From Vibrio galatheae (GTDB taxonomy: Bacteria > Pseudomonadota > Gammaproteobacteria > Enterobacterales > Vibrionaceae), in assembly GCF_000967545.1 (NCBI RefSeq), contig NZ_JXXV01000027.1, positions 1 to 64,000 on the forward strand: a stretch of 64,000 nucleotides of DNA, read 5' to 3'. The translations under genes and the position numbers were made by a program. Under the pieces are notes generated by a model that was not told where the DNA came from, did not search any database, and saw nothing but the letters and a program-made list of their open reading frames with translations. The first letter of the stretch is position 1; each line of letters begins with the position of its first letter. Of this stretch, positions 1 to 9,960 are shown piece after piece.

Positions 1-20
1 TTGCTAAGATCTTCGACTAA
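1..20 (+). CDS. tuf: Elongation factor Tu, last codons (partial)
   Basis: Bases 3-20 read Ala-Lys-Ile-Phe-Asp-stop, preceded by a codon ending in TT (Val). This matches the VAK-type C-terminus of EF-Tu, the GTPase that delivers aminoacyl-tRNA to the ribosome. In Vibrio a tuf gene commonly precedes bfd and bfr, and a strong terminator follows within 60 bases. Only about six residues are visible, so the call leans on synteny. Confidence 0.6.
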
Positions 21-70
21 TATTTAGTTGATATCTTGCACCTTCTTCATTAGAAGAACATGCATCTGAA

Positions 71-96
71 AAGGGAAGCTTCGGCTTCCCTTTTTG
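71..96 (+). terminator. Intrinsic terminator after tuf
   Basis: A perfect 7-bp stem GGGAAGC/GCTTCCC closes on a TTCG tetraloop (73-90) and is followed by TTTTT. This is a textbook rho-independent terminator for the tuf transcript. Confidence 0.9.
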
Positions 97-328
97 CATT
101 TTGTTATAAGCATTACTTATCGTCTTGTTTCACTAATTTACTAATAGTAAAAGAGAAAGGCGCCTAGATATTTACGCCTATCTGGTCGTTATTCATAAGT
201 GATTGATTCAGTCTGAATGAGTGAGTGGCGATATAACAAACAGTTCTTAAAAATGTACAAATGCAACTGGTAATGAGAGTTGTTCTTGTTTATATTGCTT
301 TTGGTTTATTGTCGTTAGGTGGTCGAAT
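97..328. other. Intergenic region upstream of bfd
   Basis: No ORF with a plausible start, no RNA gene and no convincing operator is seen here. The promoter of bfd must lie in this stretch, but no clear -35/-10 pair stands out. A ribosome binding site (AGGTGG, about 316-321) precedes the bfd ATG. Confidence 0.5.
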
Positions 329-517
329 ATGTACGTGTGTCTTTGTCATGGAATTTCAGATAAGAAAATTAAGAAGTTAGCAATTGATGAAGGTATTACG
401 GATATTCGTGGCCTTAAGCGATGCACTGCGTTAGGCAGCCAATGTGGCAAGTGTGTTAAGCAGGCAAAAGCTATCTTAGCGGAAACAGAACCTTTTCGAC
501 TAAAACAAGCCTGCTAA
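329..517 (+). CDS. bfd: Bacterioferritin-associated ferredoxin
   Basis: Small 62-residue [2Fe-2S] protein that binds bacterioferritin and passes electrons to it, so that stored ferric iron is reduced and released into the cytoplasm. The cluster ligands are visible as C4, C6, C39 and C42, in the C-x-C...C-x-x-C spacing of the BFD-like fold; C32 and C62 are extra cysteines. The length equals that of the E. coli protein. The start ATG has a GGTGG-type ribosome site. Its partner bfr follows 73 bases downstream on the same strand, which suggests co-expression. No convincing Fur box was found upstream, although iron control would be expected for this family. Confidence 0.95.
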   Translation: MYVCLCHGISDKKIKKLAIDEGITDIRGLKRCTALGSQCGKCVKQAKAILAETEPFRLKQAC

Positions 518-590
518 CTCTGGCTTCGTCTTTTTTGACACTCTTCTATTTGCTTCTATGTTTAAAGAAGCCAAAGAGGAGGGCTTAATA

Positions 591-1067
591 ATGAAAGGCG
601 ATCCAATCATCATTCAACATCTCAACAAAATACTGGGTAATGAGCTTGTTGCCATCAACCAGTACTTCCTTCACGCTCGAATGTACAAAGACTGGGGGCT
701 AAAGCACCTCGCAGATAAAGAATACCATGAGTCGATTGATGAGATGAAACACGCCGATCATCTGATCGAGCGTATTCTATTTTTAGAAGGACTGCCGAAT
801 TTACAAGATCTCGGTAAATTGAGCATAGGTGAAGACACTAAAGAGATGCTCGAATGTGACCTAAAATTAGAAATGGCAGCCATTCCCGATCTCAAAGATG
901 CGATAGCGTATGCTGAAGATATTCGTGACTATGTGTCGCGTGATCTATTTCAAGACATTCTGGAAGATGAAGAGGAACATGTCGATTGGCTTGAAACTCA
1001 ACTCGGCCTGATTCAAATGTCAGGCATTGAGAACTATCTACAGGCTCAGTATGTTGATGAAGAATAA
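591..1067 (+). CDS. bfr: Bacterioferritin
   Basis: Haem-containing ferritin that oxidises Fe(II) at a dinuclear centre and stores it as a ferric core in a 24-subunit cytoplasmic shell. From the ATG at 591 the protein has 158 residues, as in E. coli. All ferroxidase ligands are present (E18, E51, H54, E94, E127, H130), and so is the haem-ligating M52. An in-frame ATG at 558 exists, but the strong AGAGGAGGG ribosome site (about 574-582) fits only the ATG at 591, and the shorter form matches the family N-terminus. Bfd, its electron donor, is immediately upstream. This copy should be catalytically competent. Confidence 0.95.
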   Translation: MKGDPIIIQHLNKILGNELVAINQYFLHARMYKDWGLKHLADKEYHESIDEMKHADHLIERILFLEGLPNLQDLGKLSIGEDTKEMLECDLKLEMAAIPDLKDAIAYAEDIRDYVSRDLFQDILEDEEEHVDWLETQLGLIQMSGIENYLQAQYVDEE

Positions 1068-1099
1068 GCAATAATTTTTGTCATCCTTAACCCCATAGA

Positions 1100-1134
1100 A
1101 TAACAGCTGCTATTAAAGTGGCTGTTTTTGTTTT
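1100..1134 (+). terminator. Probable terminator after bfr
   Basis: A 6-bp stem AACAGC (1102-1107) / GCTGTT (1121-1126) with a 13-base loop runs into a T-rich stretch. The stem is short and the loop large, so efficiency is uncertain. Confidence 0.45.
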
Positions 1135-1148
1135 AGCTCACATTTCTC

Positions 1149-1177
1149 TTGCTTCAACTGCTTTCTTTCTGTACTAT
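1149..1177 (+). promoter_or_regulatory. Candidate sigma-70 promoter of the rpsF operon
   Basis: TTGCTT (1149-1154) and TACTAT (1172-1177) are separated by exactly 17 bases, about 100 bases before rpsF. The position fits a ribosomal-protein operon promoter with a leader of some 90 bases. It was read by eye only. Confidence 0.45.
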
Positions 1178-1216
1178 TCGTGCTCCTTAAACTCAGTCAA
1201 TTATCTTTAGTTCCTT

Positions 1217-1268
1217 GCTTCCTCTGGATGACTGAGCCATTTGTGGAAGCTGAATAATCCGTAAGGAG
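1217..1268 (+). promoter_or_regulatory. Candidate S6:S18 autoregulatory leader
   Basis: A 6-bp stem GCTTCC (1217-1222) / GGAAGC (1245-1250) is followed by a CCG trinucleotide (1259-1261) directly before the GGAG ribosome site of rpsF. A structured rpsF leader with a CCG element bound by the S6:S18 complex is known in many bacteria. The agreement in place and elements is suggestive, but no covariance model was run. Confidence 0.4.
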
Positions 1269-1274
1269 CAACCC

Positions 1275-1655
1275 ATGCGTCATTACGAAATCGTATTCAT
1301 GGTGCACCCAGATCAAAGCGAGCAAGTTGCTGGCATGATCGAGCGTTACACTGGTTCAATCACTGAAGCTGGCGGTAAAATCCACCGTCTAGAAGACTGG
1401 GGCCGTCGTCAACTGGCTTACCCAATCAACAAGCTTCACAAAGCTCACTACGTTCTAATGAACGTTGAAGCTGACCAAGCTGTAATCGATGAGCTAGAAA
1501 CTGCTTTCCGTTTCAACGATGCAGTTCTACGTAACATGGTCATGCGTACTAAAGCGGCTATCACTGAGCAATCTATCATGCTTAAGCAGAAAGAAGAGCG
1601 TGCTCCTCGTCGCGAAGAGCGTGCTGAAGCTAAGCCAGAAGCAGCTGCTGAGTAA
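1275..1655 (+). CDS. rpsF: 30S ribosomal protein S6
   Basis: Ribosomal protein S6, 126 residues, which pairs with S18 on the 30S platform. The N-terminus [18 protein letters not shown] is typical of gammaproteobacterial S6. The C-terminus is rich in Arg, Glu and Ala ([15 protein letters not shown]), as in enteric and Vibrio homologues that can be glutamylated by RimK. It opens the conserved operon rpsF-priB-rpsR-rplI, with a GGAG ribosome site eight bases before the start. A candidate S6:S18-binding leader lies just upstream, so feedback control of translation is likely. Confidence 0.98.
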   Translation: MRHYEIVFMVHPDQSEQVAGMIERYTGSITEAGGKIHRLEDWGRRQLAYPINKLHKAHYVLMNVEADQAVIDELETAFRFNDAVLRNMVMRTKAAITEQSIMLKQKEERAPRREERAEAKPEAAAE

Positions 1656-1663
1656 TTTAACTT

Positions 1664-1966
1664 ATGGCCAATCGGATGGAGCTTTCTGGCACTATTGCCA
1701 AACCGCCCGTTCGGAGTAAAAGCCCAAGTGGTATTGAACACTGTCGATTTTGGTTAGAGCATCGCTCGACTGTTATCGAAGCTGACCTACCGAGACAAGT
1801 TTATTGTCGTATGCCGGTTGTGGTTAGTGGGCAAAGGTCACAAGCATTCACTCAGAATTTAGTACAAGGTAGTAGCATTAAGGTAGGGGGCTTTGTCGCT
1901 TACCAAACTGGCCGAAATGGCGTAGGTAAATTAGTGCTGCATGCCGACAATATTACTCAAATTTAA
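1664..1966 (+). CDS. priB: Primosomal replication protein N (PriB)
   Basis: Single OB-fold, dimeric single-stranded DNA-binding protein of 100 residues. It works with PriA and DnaT to reload DnaB helicase at stalled forks. The sequence has the PriB pattern [15 protein letters not shown] near the start and [15 protein letters not shown] at residues 21-35, which resembles an SSB OB-fold. It sits in its usual place between rpsF and rpsR. No good Shine-Dalgarno sequence precedes the ATG, and the rpsF stop is only eight bases away, so translational coupling is probable. The replicative helicase gene dnaB, a functional partner, is about 1.8 kb downstream. Confidence 0.95.
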   Translation: MANRMELSGTIAKPPVRSKSPSGIEHCRFWLEHRSTVIEADLPRQVYCRMPVVVSGQRSQAFTQNLVQGSSIKVGGFVAYQTGRNGVGKLVLHADNITQI

Positions 1967-1979
1967 GATCAGGAGATAG

Positions 1980-2210
<231 letters not shown>

Positions 2211-2241
2211 TCGGTTCGTTTTTAAAAAGAGGAATTAAACA

Positions 2242-2694
2242 ATGCAAGTTATTCTACTTGATAAAATCGGCAAACTAGGTGCTCTAGGTGAAACTGTAAA
2301 CGTTAAATCTGGCTACGCTCGTAACTTCCTTATCCCTCAAGGTAAAGCAGTTATGGCAACTAAGTCTAACGTTGAAATGTTCGAAGCACGTCGTGCTGAA
2401 CTAGAAGCTAAAGCTGCTGAGCAACTAGCTTCTGCTGAAGCTCGCGCTGAAAAAATCAACGCTCTAGAAGCAGTTGTTCTAGCGTCTAAAGCTGGTGACG
2501 AAGGTAAACTATTCGGTTCTATCGGCACTCGCGACATCGCTGATGCAATCACTGCAGCTGGCGTTGAAGTTGTTAAGAGCGAAGTTCGTCTTCCAGAAGG
2601 CGCACTACGTAACACTGGTGAGTTCGAGATTAGCGTTCAACTTCACTCTGAAGTTTTCGCAACTGTTACTCTACAAGTTGTTGCTGCTGAATAA
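2242..2694 (+). CDS. rplI: 50S ribosomal protein L9
   Basis: Ribosomal protein L9, 150 residues, bound at the base of the L1 stalk, where it helps keep reading frame. The N-terminal domain shows the signature [14 protein letters not shown], followed by the long connecting helix (residues about 45-75, rich in Ala, Glu and Lys) and the C-terminal rRNA-binding domain. AGAGGAAT serves as ribosome site. It is the last gene of the operon and is followed by a strong terminator at 2715-2744. Codon use is strongly biased, as expected for a highly expressed gene. Confidence 0.98.
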   Translation: MQVILLDKIGKLGALGETVNVKSGYARNFLIPQGKAVMATKSNVEMFEARRAELEAKAAEQLASAEARAEKINALEAVVLASKAGDEGKLFGSIGTRDIADAITAAGVEVVKSEVRLPEGALRNTGEFEISVQLHSEVFATVTLQVVAAE

Positions 2695-2714
2695 TTCAGT
2701 ATCAAGACGTATTT

Positions 2715-2744
2715 TAAAAGCACCTTTCGAGGTGCTTTTTTTAT
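2715..2744 (+). terminator. Intrinsic terminator of the rpsF operon
   Basis: Perfect 9-bp stem AAAGCACCT/AGGTGCTTT (2717-2738) with a TTCG loop and a run of seven or more T residues. It ends the rpsF-priB-rpsR-rplI transcript and lies between rplI and the convergent DUF481 gene. Confidence 0.92.
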
Positions 2745-2778
2745 GTCTGTTGAATAGCTAGAAAGAAAAGAGGCAGGT

Positions 2779-3543
2779 TTAGAAGGCAAACAGTAGATTA
2801 ACTGAAAACATGCTGTCAGCTTTAAATAGGCCTTCCGGCACTTTATCGTGGTACTGACGCGAATAAGCAAGCTTAAGCGCGATATCTTCAGTAATATTGT
2901 TGGTTACGCTCAAGTCTGTATCTGTTCGTGTATTACTATACCCCGAAACAACGGTGATATCGGCGGAAATCGACAGGCTAGGTAGCGCCTGCCAAGTTGA
3001 ATTTAAGTTGCCCCTAAATATCCCCTCTTGAACCGTTTCTGGAAAGATAATGTCGTCGTCATCAATTTCGTCCAAATTGGGCTCTTGGTAACGAAAACCG
3101 GGTCCAAATTCAAACTCGAGTACGAAGGTGTCAGTATTGGAGAATTGATAACCTAAACCACCAGATAGGGTGTAATCTTTAAAGTAGGCGCTATAACGTG
3201 AGTCGACACCTTTAAAGCTGCCATACAAATAGGTTTTAGGGCCTAGTTTGTAGTCACTTTGAGCGGTGTAAGTGGACTGACGTTTGTCTTCTTCGCCCTC
3301 TTTGTACAGAAGGTAGTATTTCCATTCGCCATTAGTTCGGTGGCGGCCTTTTACGTACTCGGCACTTAGGCGTGAATTGAGTGAACGTGAATCTGAATTT
3401 CCTGTGTGTGACTGGTAGCCGAACTCAATCTCGCTATCCCAAGGGGAAGATACATCAATATCCGTGTCAAATTGTTCATTGTCTTCGGCGTGAACGAGCA
3501 TAGAGCTCATTAAACCAGCACTGATTAGCCAAATTTTAGACAC
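2779..3543 (-). CDS. DUF481 (YdiY-type) outer-membrane beta-barrel protein
   Basis: Predicted outer-membrane protein of 254 residues. A signal peptide (residues 1-19, cleavage after LVHA) precedes an acidic stretch and then alternating aromatic/polar strands such as EIEFGYQSHTGNSDSRS, typical of DUF481. The chain ends in phenylalanine (VNLLFAF), as barrel proteins recognised by the Bam machinery do. The start is a GTG with GAGG six bases upstream; no ATG fits. The gene is monocistronic, convergent with rplI and divergent from dnaB. The family function is not established, although YdiY of E. coli is acid-inducible. No substrate can be read from the sequence. Confidence 0.85.
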   Translation of the reverse strand: MSKIWLISAGLMSSMLVHAEDNEQFDTDIDVSSPWDSEIEFGYQSHTGNSDSRSLNSRLSAEYVKGRHRTNGEWKYYLLYKEGEEDKRQSTYTAQSDYKLGPKTYLYGSFKGVDSRYSAYFKDYTLSGGLGYQFSNTDTFVLEFEFGPGFRYQEPNLDEIDDDDIIFPETVQEGIFRGNLNSTWQALPSLSISADITVVSGYSNTRTDTDLSVTNNITEDIALKLAYSRQYHDKVPEGLFKADSMFSVNLLFAF

Positions 3544-3654
3544 TCACAACCTCTATATTGATGAAACGAATGGCGCAATAGTAGATTTAAACTCAAACAA
3601 TACCGTCAGCGATAGGTTAATTCTACATTAGAACTCGACAAAGTATTGTATTAG

Positions 3655-3684
3655 TACAGACAACCGCTTCATTCTCGTTATAAT
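3655..3684 (+). promoter_or_regulatory. Candidate promoter of dnaB
   Basis: A perfect -10 hexamer TATAAT (3679-3684) lies 33 bases before the dnaB ATG. The best -35 is TACAGA (3655-3660) at 18 bases, a weak match. The -10 is convincing; the -35 assignment is tentative. Confidence 0.45.
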
Positions 3685-3716
3685 TAGCGGTCTAGAGCAA
3701 GTTGTTGAGCAGAACC

Positions 3717-5129
3717 ATGGCTGAAGCGAAAGTAGATTATCGAAATAAAAAGTTTAGTGACGCACAAGTTGATGCGATAAAAGTGCCACCACACTCGTTA
3801 GAAGCCGAGCAGTCAGTTATTGGCGGACTTCTGTTGGATAACGAACGCTGGGATACCGTCGCTGAACGTGTGGTTGCTAAAGATTTTTACAGCCGTCCGC
3901 ACCGACTAATTTTCGAGGCGGTGAAATCTATTCTTGAAGACAATAAGCCGCTTGACCTTATTACCCTCTCAGAGTTTCTCGAATTACGCGAACAGCTAGA
4001 CGATGTCGGCGGTTTTGCTTACCTTGCTGATTTAGTTAAGAACACGCCAAGTGCGGCTAACATCAACGCTTATGCCGAGATTGTGGCAGAGCGTGCATTG
4101 GTGCGCGACCTGATTGGCGTAGCAAATGACATCGCTGATGCGGGTTATGACCCTCAAGGTCGAAGTTCAGAAGACTTACTTGATTTGGCAGAGAGCAAAG
4201 TGTTTGCGATTGCTGAGTCACGTACCAATGAAAATGAAGGCCCGCAGAATGTCGACAACATCCTTGAGAAGACGCTAGAGCGAATCGAGCTGTTGTATAA
4301 AACGCCTCAGGATGGTGTAACGGGCGTCAATACTGGTTTTACCGATCTGAATAAGAAAACAGCAGGCCTGCAAGGTTCAGACTTGGTGATTGTTGCGGCG
4401 CGTCCATCTATGGGTAAAACCACGTTTGCGATGAACTTGTGTGAAAACGCGGCGATGGAGCAAGATAAACCCGTTTTAATCTTCTCGCTGGAGATGCCAG
4501 CAGAACAGATCATGATGCGTATGTTGGCATCGTTATCACGTGTTGACCAAACCAAGATTCGTACGGGTCAGCTTGATGACGAGGATTGGGCACGTATCTC
4601 TTCTACCATGGGGATTCTGATGGAGAAGAAGAATATGTATATCGATGACAGTTCAGGTCTTACACCTACAGAAGTGCGTTCACGTGCTCGTCGCATTGCT
4701 CGTGACCACGGTGGCCTGTCGATGATCATGGTCGACTACCTGCAATTGATGCGCGTCCCTTCATTGACCGAGAACCGTACTCTGGAAATCGCTGAAATTT
4801 CTCGTTCTCTCAAAGCATTGGCCAAAGAGCTCAATGTGCCCGTTGTCGCTCTGTCTCAGCTCAACCGCTCTCTAGAGCAACGTGCTGATAAGCGTCCGGT
4901 AAACTCGGATCTACGTGAATCTGGCTCTATCGAGCAGGATGCCGACTTAATCATGTTTATCTACCGTGATGAGGTGTATAACCCAGACAGCTCAATGAAA
5001 GGCACGGCTGAAATTATTATTGGTAAACAGCGTAACGGTCCAATCGGCTCGGTACGCTTAACTTTCCAAGGTCAGTGGTCACGTTTTGATAATTACGCAG
5101 GTCCTGCATTTGATATGGATGATGAATAA
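3717..5129 (+). CDS. dnaB: Replicative DNA helicase DnaB
   Basis: Hexameric 5'-3' helicase that unwinds DNA at the replication fork and recruits primase. From the ATG at 3717 it has 470 residues, the usual length, with no intein. The N-terminal domain starts with the hallmark VPPHSLEAEQSVIGGLLLDN. The RecA-like C-terminal domain has Walker A ARPSMGKTT (about residue 229), Walker B MIMVDYLQLM and the QLNRSLEQRADKRP loop. A TTG five codons upstream is also in frame but is unlikely as a start. alr follows after 12 bases, the conserved dnaB-alr pair. A TATAAT box lies 33 bases upstream. Confidence 0.98.
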   Translation: MAEAKVDYRNKKFSDAQVDAIKVPPHSLEAEQSVIGGLLLDNERWDTVAERVVAKDFYSRPHRLIFEAVKSILEDNKPLDLITLSEFLELREQLDDVGGFAYLADLVKNTPSAANINAYAEIVAERALVRDLIGVANDIADAGYDPQGRSSEDLLDLAESKVFAIAESRTNENEGPQNVDNILEKTLERIELLYKTPQDGVTGVNTGFTDLNKKTAGLQGSDLVIVAARPSMGKTTFAMNLCENAAMEQDKPVLIFSLEMPAEQIMMRMLASLSRVDQTKIRTGQLDDEDWARISSTMGILMEKKNMYIDDSSGLTPTEVRSRARRIARDHGGLSMIMVDYLQLMRVPSLTENRTLEIAEISRSLKALAKELNVPVVALSQLNRSLEQRADKRPVNSDLRESGSIEQDADLIMFIYRDEVYNPDSSMKGTAEIIIGKQRNGPIGSVRLTFQGQWSRFDNYAGPAFDMDDE

Positions 5130-5141
5130 CGCATGAGCTAT

Positions 5142-6218
5142 ATGAAGGCAGCGACGGCGTTTATTAATCTACAGGCGTTGGTGCACAATTTAGAGCAGAT
5201 TAAGCAGCGAGCTCCGCATAGCAAAGTGATGGCAGTCGTTAAAGCTAATGGTTATGGCCATGGTTTGCGACATATTGCCAAAAATGCCAGTGGTGCCGAT
5301 GCTTTTGGCGTCGCGCGCATTGAAGAGGCACTGCAACTTAGAGCTTGTGGTGTGGTAAAACCTATCCTTCTGCTGGAAGGCTTTTATTCTTCTAGCGACC
5401 TGCCTGTGTTAGTCACCAACAACATTCAGACGGCAGTCCATTGTGAAGAGCAGTTAACCGCGCTCGAACATGCCGAGCTAGAAACGCCAGTGGTGGTGTG
5501 GCTCAAAATCGATAGTGGCATGCATCGTCTCGGGGTACGACCTGAGCAGTACAGTGAATTTGTCACTAGACTAAAAGCTTGCGATAACGTCGCCAAACCA
5601 CTGTGTTATATGAGCCACTTTGGCTGTGCTGACGAACTTGATAAGCCGACAACCAATGAACAGACTCAGCGCTTTATGAGTTTAACCGACGGCTGTGAAG
5701 GTGAGCGCTCTTTGGCTGCCTCGGCTGGCTTACTAGCATGGCCTGACAGTCAACTTGAGTGGGTACGCCCAGGCATTATTATGTATGGCGTCTCACCTTT
5801 TAATGATAAGACGGCACAGCAGATGGGTTACCAACCTGTGATGACACTTAAATCGCATTTAATTGCGGTACGAGATCTCAAAGCGGGAGAGAGTGTCGGT
5901 TACGGAGGCACTTGGACCAGCGAGCAAGATACCAAAGTCGGTGTAATTGCGATTGGCTATGGTGATGGTTACCCAAGAACCGCCCCCAATGGTACTCCAG
6001 TGCTGGTCAACGGGCGTAAAGTGCCGATTGCTGGCCGAGTATCTATGGATATGCTGACGGTTGATCTTGGTGCGAATGCGCAAGATAAAGTGGGTGACGA
6101 AGCCATTTTATGGGGTAAAGAACTGCCCTCAGAAGAGGTCGCTGAGCATATTGGAACCATCGCGTATGAACTGGTGACTAAACTGACATCACGCGTTGAT
6201 ATGGAATACTCTAAATAA
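5142..6218 (+). CDS. alr: Alanine racemase
   Basis: PLP-dependent enzyme that converts L-alanine to D-alanine for peptidoglycan. From the ATG at 5142 it has 358 residues. The PLP lysine is K34 in [11 protein letters not shown], and the catalytic tyrosine is Y254 in VGYGGTW, both at the expected positions. An in-frame ATG at 5133 would add three residues; neither start has a good ribosome site, and 5142 is preferred because MKAAT matches homologues. The gene is co-transcribed with dnaB and closed by a terminator at 6237. With one alr visible here and no dadX, it is probably the biosynthetic racemase. Confidence 0.96.
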   Translation: MKAATAFINLQALVHNLEQIKQRAPHSKVMAVVKANGYGHGLRHIAKNASGADAFGVARIEEALQLRACGVVKPILLLEGFYSSSDLPVLVTNNIQTAVHCEEQLTALEHAELETPVVVWLKIDSGMHRLGVRPEQYSEFVTRLKACDNVAKPLCYMSHFGCADELDKPTTNEQTQRFMSLTDGCEGERSLAASAGLLAWPDSQLEWVRPGIIMYGVSPFNDKTAQQMGYQPVMTLKSHLIAVRDLKAGESVGYGGTWTSEQDTKVGVIAIGYGDGYPRTAPNGTPVLVNGRKVPIAGRVSMDMLTVDLGANAQDKVGDEAILWGKELPSEEVAEHIGTIAYELVTKLTSRVDMEYSK

Positions 6219-6236
6219 ATGAAACTCAGCCGTTTT

Positions 6237-6272
6237 CAAAAAGGGCTGGCCTTGTGTGCCAGCCTTTTTATT
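6237..6272 (+). terminator. Intrinsic terminator after alr
   Basis: Perfect 12-bp stem AAAAGGGCTGGC/GCCAGCCTTTTT (6239-6269) with a 7-base loop and further T residues. It ends the dnaB-alr transcript. Confidence 0.92.
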
Positions 6273-6312
6273 TCTTGTTGCCGACTAATATGACCTCAAA
6301 ACATTGCATTTA

Positions 6313-6435
6313 GATATGCTGTGGAATATTGGCGGAGCCGTGTGATTTCAGGTTGAAGGAGTCGTGGTACGTGCTGAAATTGCTCGAGCAACGGATGAAG
6401 GCACCTTCCGAGTGATGGTTAACCTGCCGTTCTAA
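6313..6435 (+). pseudogene. Short degenerate reading frame with internal TGA
   Basis: One frame reads DMLWNIGGAV, then TGA at 6343-6345, then FQVEGVVVRAEIARATDEGT and on to VNLPF-stop at 6433. The composition looks protein-like, and the ending resembles the tail of a larger protein more than random sequence. No start codon with a ribosome site is present, and the parent family was not identified. It may be the 3' remnant of a deleted gene in the alr-yjbQ gap, or chance. It is listed because the gap otherwise holds only terminator-like hairpins. Confidence 0.25.
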
Positions 6436-6444
6436 AATCGACAC

Positions 6445-6465
6445 CAAGGAGTGCCACGCTCCTTG
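6445..6465 (-). other. Hairpin downstream of yjbQ
   Basis: A perfect 7-bp inverted repeat CAAGGAG/CTCCTTG with a 7-base loop lies just after the yjbQ stop. On the minus strand it is followed by GTGTCGATTTT, so the T-run is displaced by about six bases. It may be a weak terminator. Confidence 0.35.
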
Positions 6466-6468
6466 CGT

Positions 6469-6888
6469 CTACTCACCTTGTATTGTCGCCATGATTTGTC
6501 GACTAGTCGCGTAGTCTCGATGCTCACCTAGATAAATACCTTGCCATGTGCCCAGCGCCAAGCGGCCGTTCTTAATGGGAACCATCACGCTACAACCTAA
6601 AATCGACGCTTTAATATGTGCGGGCATATCATCATCGCCCTCATAGGTGTGTTGATAGTAGGAAGCTCGCTCTGGAACAAATTGGTTAAAGTGCTTTTCC
6701 ATATCATGCCTGACGGTTGGATCGGCATTCTCATTAATGGTTAAACTGGCTGAAGTATGCTGAATAAAGAGTTGTAAGAAACCGACAGAATAATTCGAAA
6801 TTTGTGGTAATTGTTGTTCAATTTCATCGGTAATGAGGTGGAAGCCACGCTTTTTGGCGCTGACCTGAATGGTTTTTTGTAGCCACAT
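6469..6888 (-). CDS. yjbQ: YjbQ / UPF0047 family protein
   Basis: 139-residue cytoplasmic protein of the secondary thiamine-phosphate synthase (YjbQ, UPF0047) family. E. coli YjbQ has weak thiamine phosphate synthase activity, but the physiological role of the family is not settled. The conserved core [20 protein letters not shown] (residues about 63-82) and the C-terminal [13 protein letters not shown] motif are intact; the histidines in them are proposed catalytic or metal-binding residues. The length is normal. It is a single gene facing away from pgi. A thiamine importer operon lies 19 kb away in this window, but nothing links the two directly. Confidence 0.88.
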   Translation of the reverse strand: MWLQKTIQVSAKKRGFHLITDEIEQQLPQISNYSVGFLQLFIQHTSASLTINENADPTVRHDMEKHFNQFVPERASYYQHTYEGDDDMPAHIKASILGCSVMVPIKNGRLALGTWQGIYLGEHRDYATSRQIMATIQGE

Positions 6889-7140
6889 AAAGAGACCTAC
6901 CTACAATTTGGACTTGTGTTGCCGTTAAGCTTGCTCTAGGTTAATGATACAATTCTAACTGCTCATATGACGTTTGTTTAGTTTTGAAGTAGGGAACGTG
7001 ACCTAACTCAATGTGAGTGAGATTTCCCTACGTCATAATGATGCTGAAAAAAAATTACAAAGCCTTGTTATGTGGCAATTTGCCCTAACATGCCTAATAT
7101 TATTAATTTGCTAATCGGGGATTCCACCAGTTTTCGCTAG

Positions 7141-8835
<1,695 letters not shown>

Positions 8836-8858
8836 TGAGCTTAGCCATTGCTAAATAA

Positions 8859-8889
8859 GCAACGCCAACCTCGAGGTTGGCGTTTTTTT
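8859..8889 (+). terminator. Intrinsic terminator after pgi
   Basis: Perfect 10-bp stem AACGCCAACC/GGTTGGCGTT (8861-8884) with a TCGA loop and a run of T residues. It lies 26 bases after the pgi stop. Confidence 0.93.
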
Positions 8890-8907
8890 GGGGGTTACTT
8901 CATTGCA

Positions 8908-9804
8908 CTAAACGGTTGTATCGACACTCGGTTGAGCGTCAGTGCTCGCAGTAAACTTCTGGCTTAATAGAGCGACCATTTGGTCGTAGTATTGCATGTT
9001 GGGTTTATTACCAAGCAGTTTACACAACTCATTGCCCGTTGGGCTAAAACGGTAGTAGAGTAGCCGCACGCCTCGGCTATGCGCTTGCAACGAAAGGTGC
9101 TTGCCTTGGTAGATGAGAGGCAGTGGCGAGTCTAGGCCGATTTCGCCAGATTCCAGCTCGGTACCATGCATTAATCCAAGCTCAAACAGCACCAGCAGAC
9201 TAGAATAAGGGAGTTGGAAGTTACCGACGTTAATGTTGCTAGCCGTTGTACGTTTACCAAAGCTAAATATCCCACCTTGGGCTCGATATCCGACTAACAA
9301 CTTGCGGCTATTGTCACCGCCAAAACTGCATGCGAGTGACGCTGCGCGCTGAAGGATCTGCGCCTCTTTGGGCGTCATATCTTGCAAGACTTTCAGCGCT
9401 TTCATTGATGTCGAACCAGGGTTGGTTACTTCTCGTTTAAGTACCTGTGCCCACAAGCGTTGCATCGAATGATTGTGGACCTCTTGGGCCATATCAAAAA
9501 AGCGATACAACCAGTCTTGGTCGGGGTCACCCGCCGTTTCGTCTTTGCAGGATATATGCGCGAGCTTAAGGATTTGTTCAAGGTTTTTTTGTCGCAGTTC
9601 CTTACGTTTGCGATCACGTAACAACGCACGTTCAAGAATGCTTTTTTCGGGCTTATCGGTTTGAAGTAGCGCATCTAAGCCATAAGTTTGAGCAATGCTG
9701 AGTACGCGACTTGAACTGTCTTTGATATAGCTTGATTTCTTTTCTTGCCGGCCGGCTTGTTCGGCTTGGTGTTCAATAATCACCGGTTTGCTCGTCTCAG
9801 ACAT
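8908..9804 (-). CDS. TIGR03899-like conserved hypothetical protein
   Basis: 298-residue soluble protein without signal peptide or membrane segment. It belongs to a family I recall as TIGR03899, common in Vibrio and Shewanella and of unknown function. The N-terminal third is charged and probably helical or coiled (RDRKRKELRQKNLEQILKL). Residues about 97-150 (DWLYRFFDMAQEVHNHSMQR, then LWAQVLKREV, then PGSTSMKALKVLQDMTPKEA) resemble the conserved block of DUF2806-like proteins, in which W-x-RF and LW-x-x-(V/I)L motifs recur. The C-terminal half is mixed alpha/beta, with no catalytic motif that I recognise. It is monocistronic and convergent with pgi. Confidence 0.65.
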   Translation of the reverse strand: MSETSKPVIIEHQAEQAGRQEKKSSYIKDSSSRVLSIAQTYGLDALLQTDKPEKSILERALLRDRKRKELRQKNLEQILKLAHISCKDETAGDPDQDWLYRFFDMAQEVHNHSMQRLWAQVLKREVTNPGSTSMKALKVLQDMTPKEAQILQRAASLACSFGGDNSRKLLVGYRAQGGIFSFGKRTTASNINVGNFQLPYSSLLVLFELGLMHGTELESGEIGLDSPLPLIYQGKHLSLQAHSRGVRLLYYRFSPTGNELCKLLGNKPNMQYYDQMVALLSQKFTASTDAQPSVDTTV

Positions 9805-9906
9805 GCTATTTCCTTAGCCATCATAAGCTTAACATTAGGTATAACTGTACCTCGGAACGCTATAGCCTGCCAGAAAAAGACTGTGAGCCAGTTGGTAAAA
9901 TATCGC

Positions 9907-9942
9907 TATCATAAATGATAACAAGTTGTTAAAATTGTTATC
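9907..9942. promoter_or_regulatory. Two overlapping dyads upstream of a small ORF
   Basis: TATCAT-AA-ATGATA (9907-9920) is followed by GATAACAA (9917-9924) and TTGTTATC (9935-9942), a perfect 8-bp inverted repeat with a 10-base spacer. They sit 18-54 bases before the 34-codon ORF at 9961. Such AT-rich dyads could be an operator; no known regulator consensus fits well. Confidence 0.35.
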
Positions 9943-9960
9943 GTTAGTTTTGAGGGGCTT

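Noticed and set aside
265..300. Possible Fur box upstream of bfd
   Set aside because: The sequence around AATGAGAGTTGTTCTTG has too few matches to the 19-bp Fur consensus to claim.
1448..1741. Antisense frame across rpsF and priB
   Set aside because: It lies opposite two well-supported genes, has no ribosome site, and shows no recognisable family.
3717..5129. Intein in dnaB
   Set aside because: The helicase has the normal 470 residues, with an uninterrupted Walker region, so no intein is present.
7010..7030. CRP site upstream of pgi
   Set aside because: Only the TGTGA half is present; the matching TCACA half is missing at the right spacing.
9917..9942. Inverted repeat at 9917-9942 considered as a second Zur box
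   Set aside because: The arms GATAACAA/TTGTTATC are 10 bases apart and lack the contiguous TGTTATA-TATAACA core.
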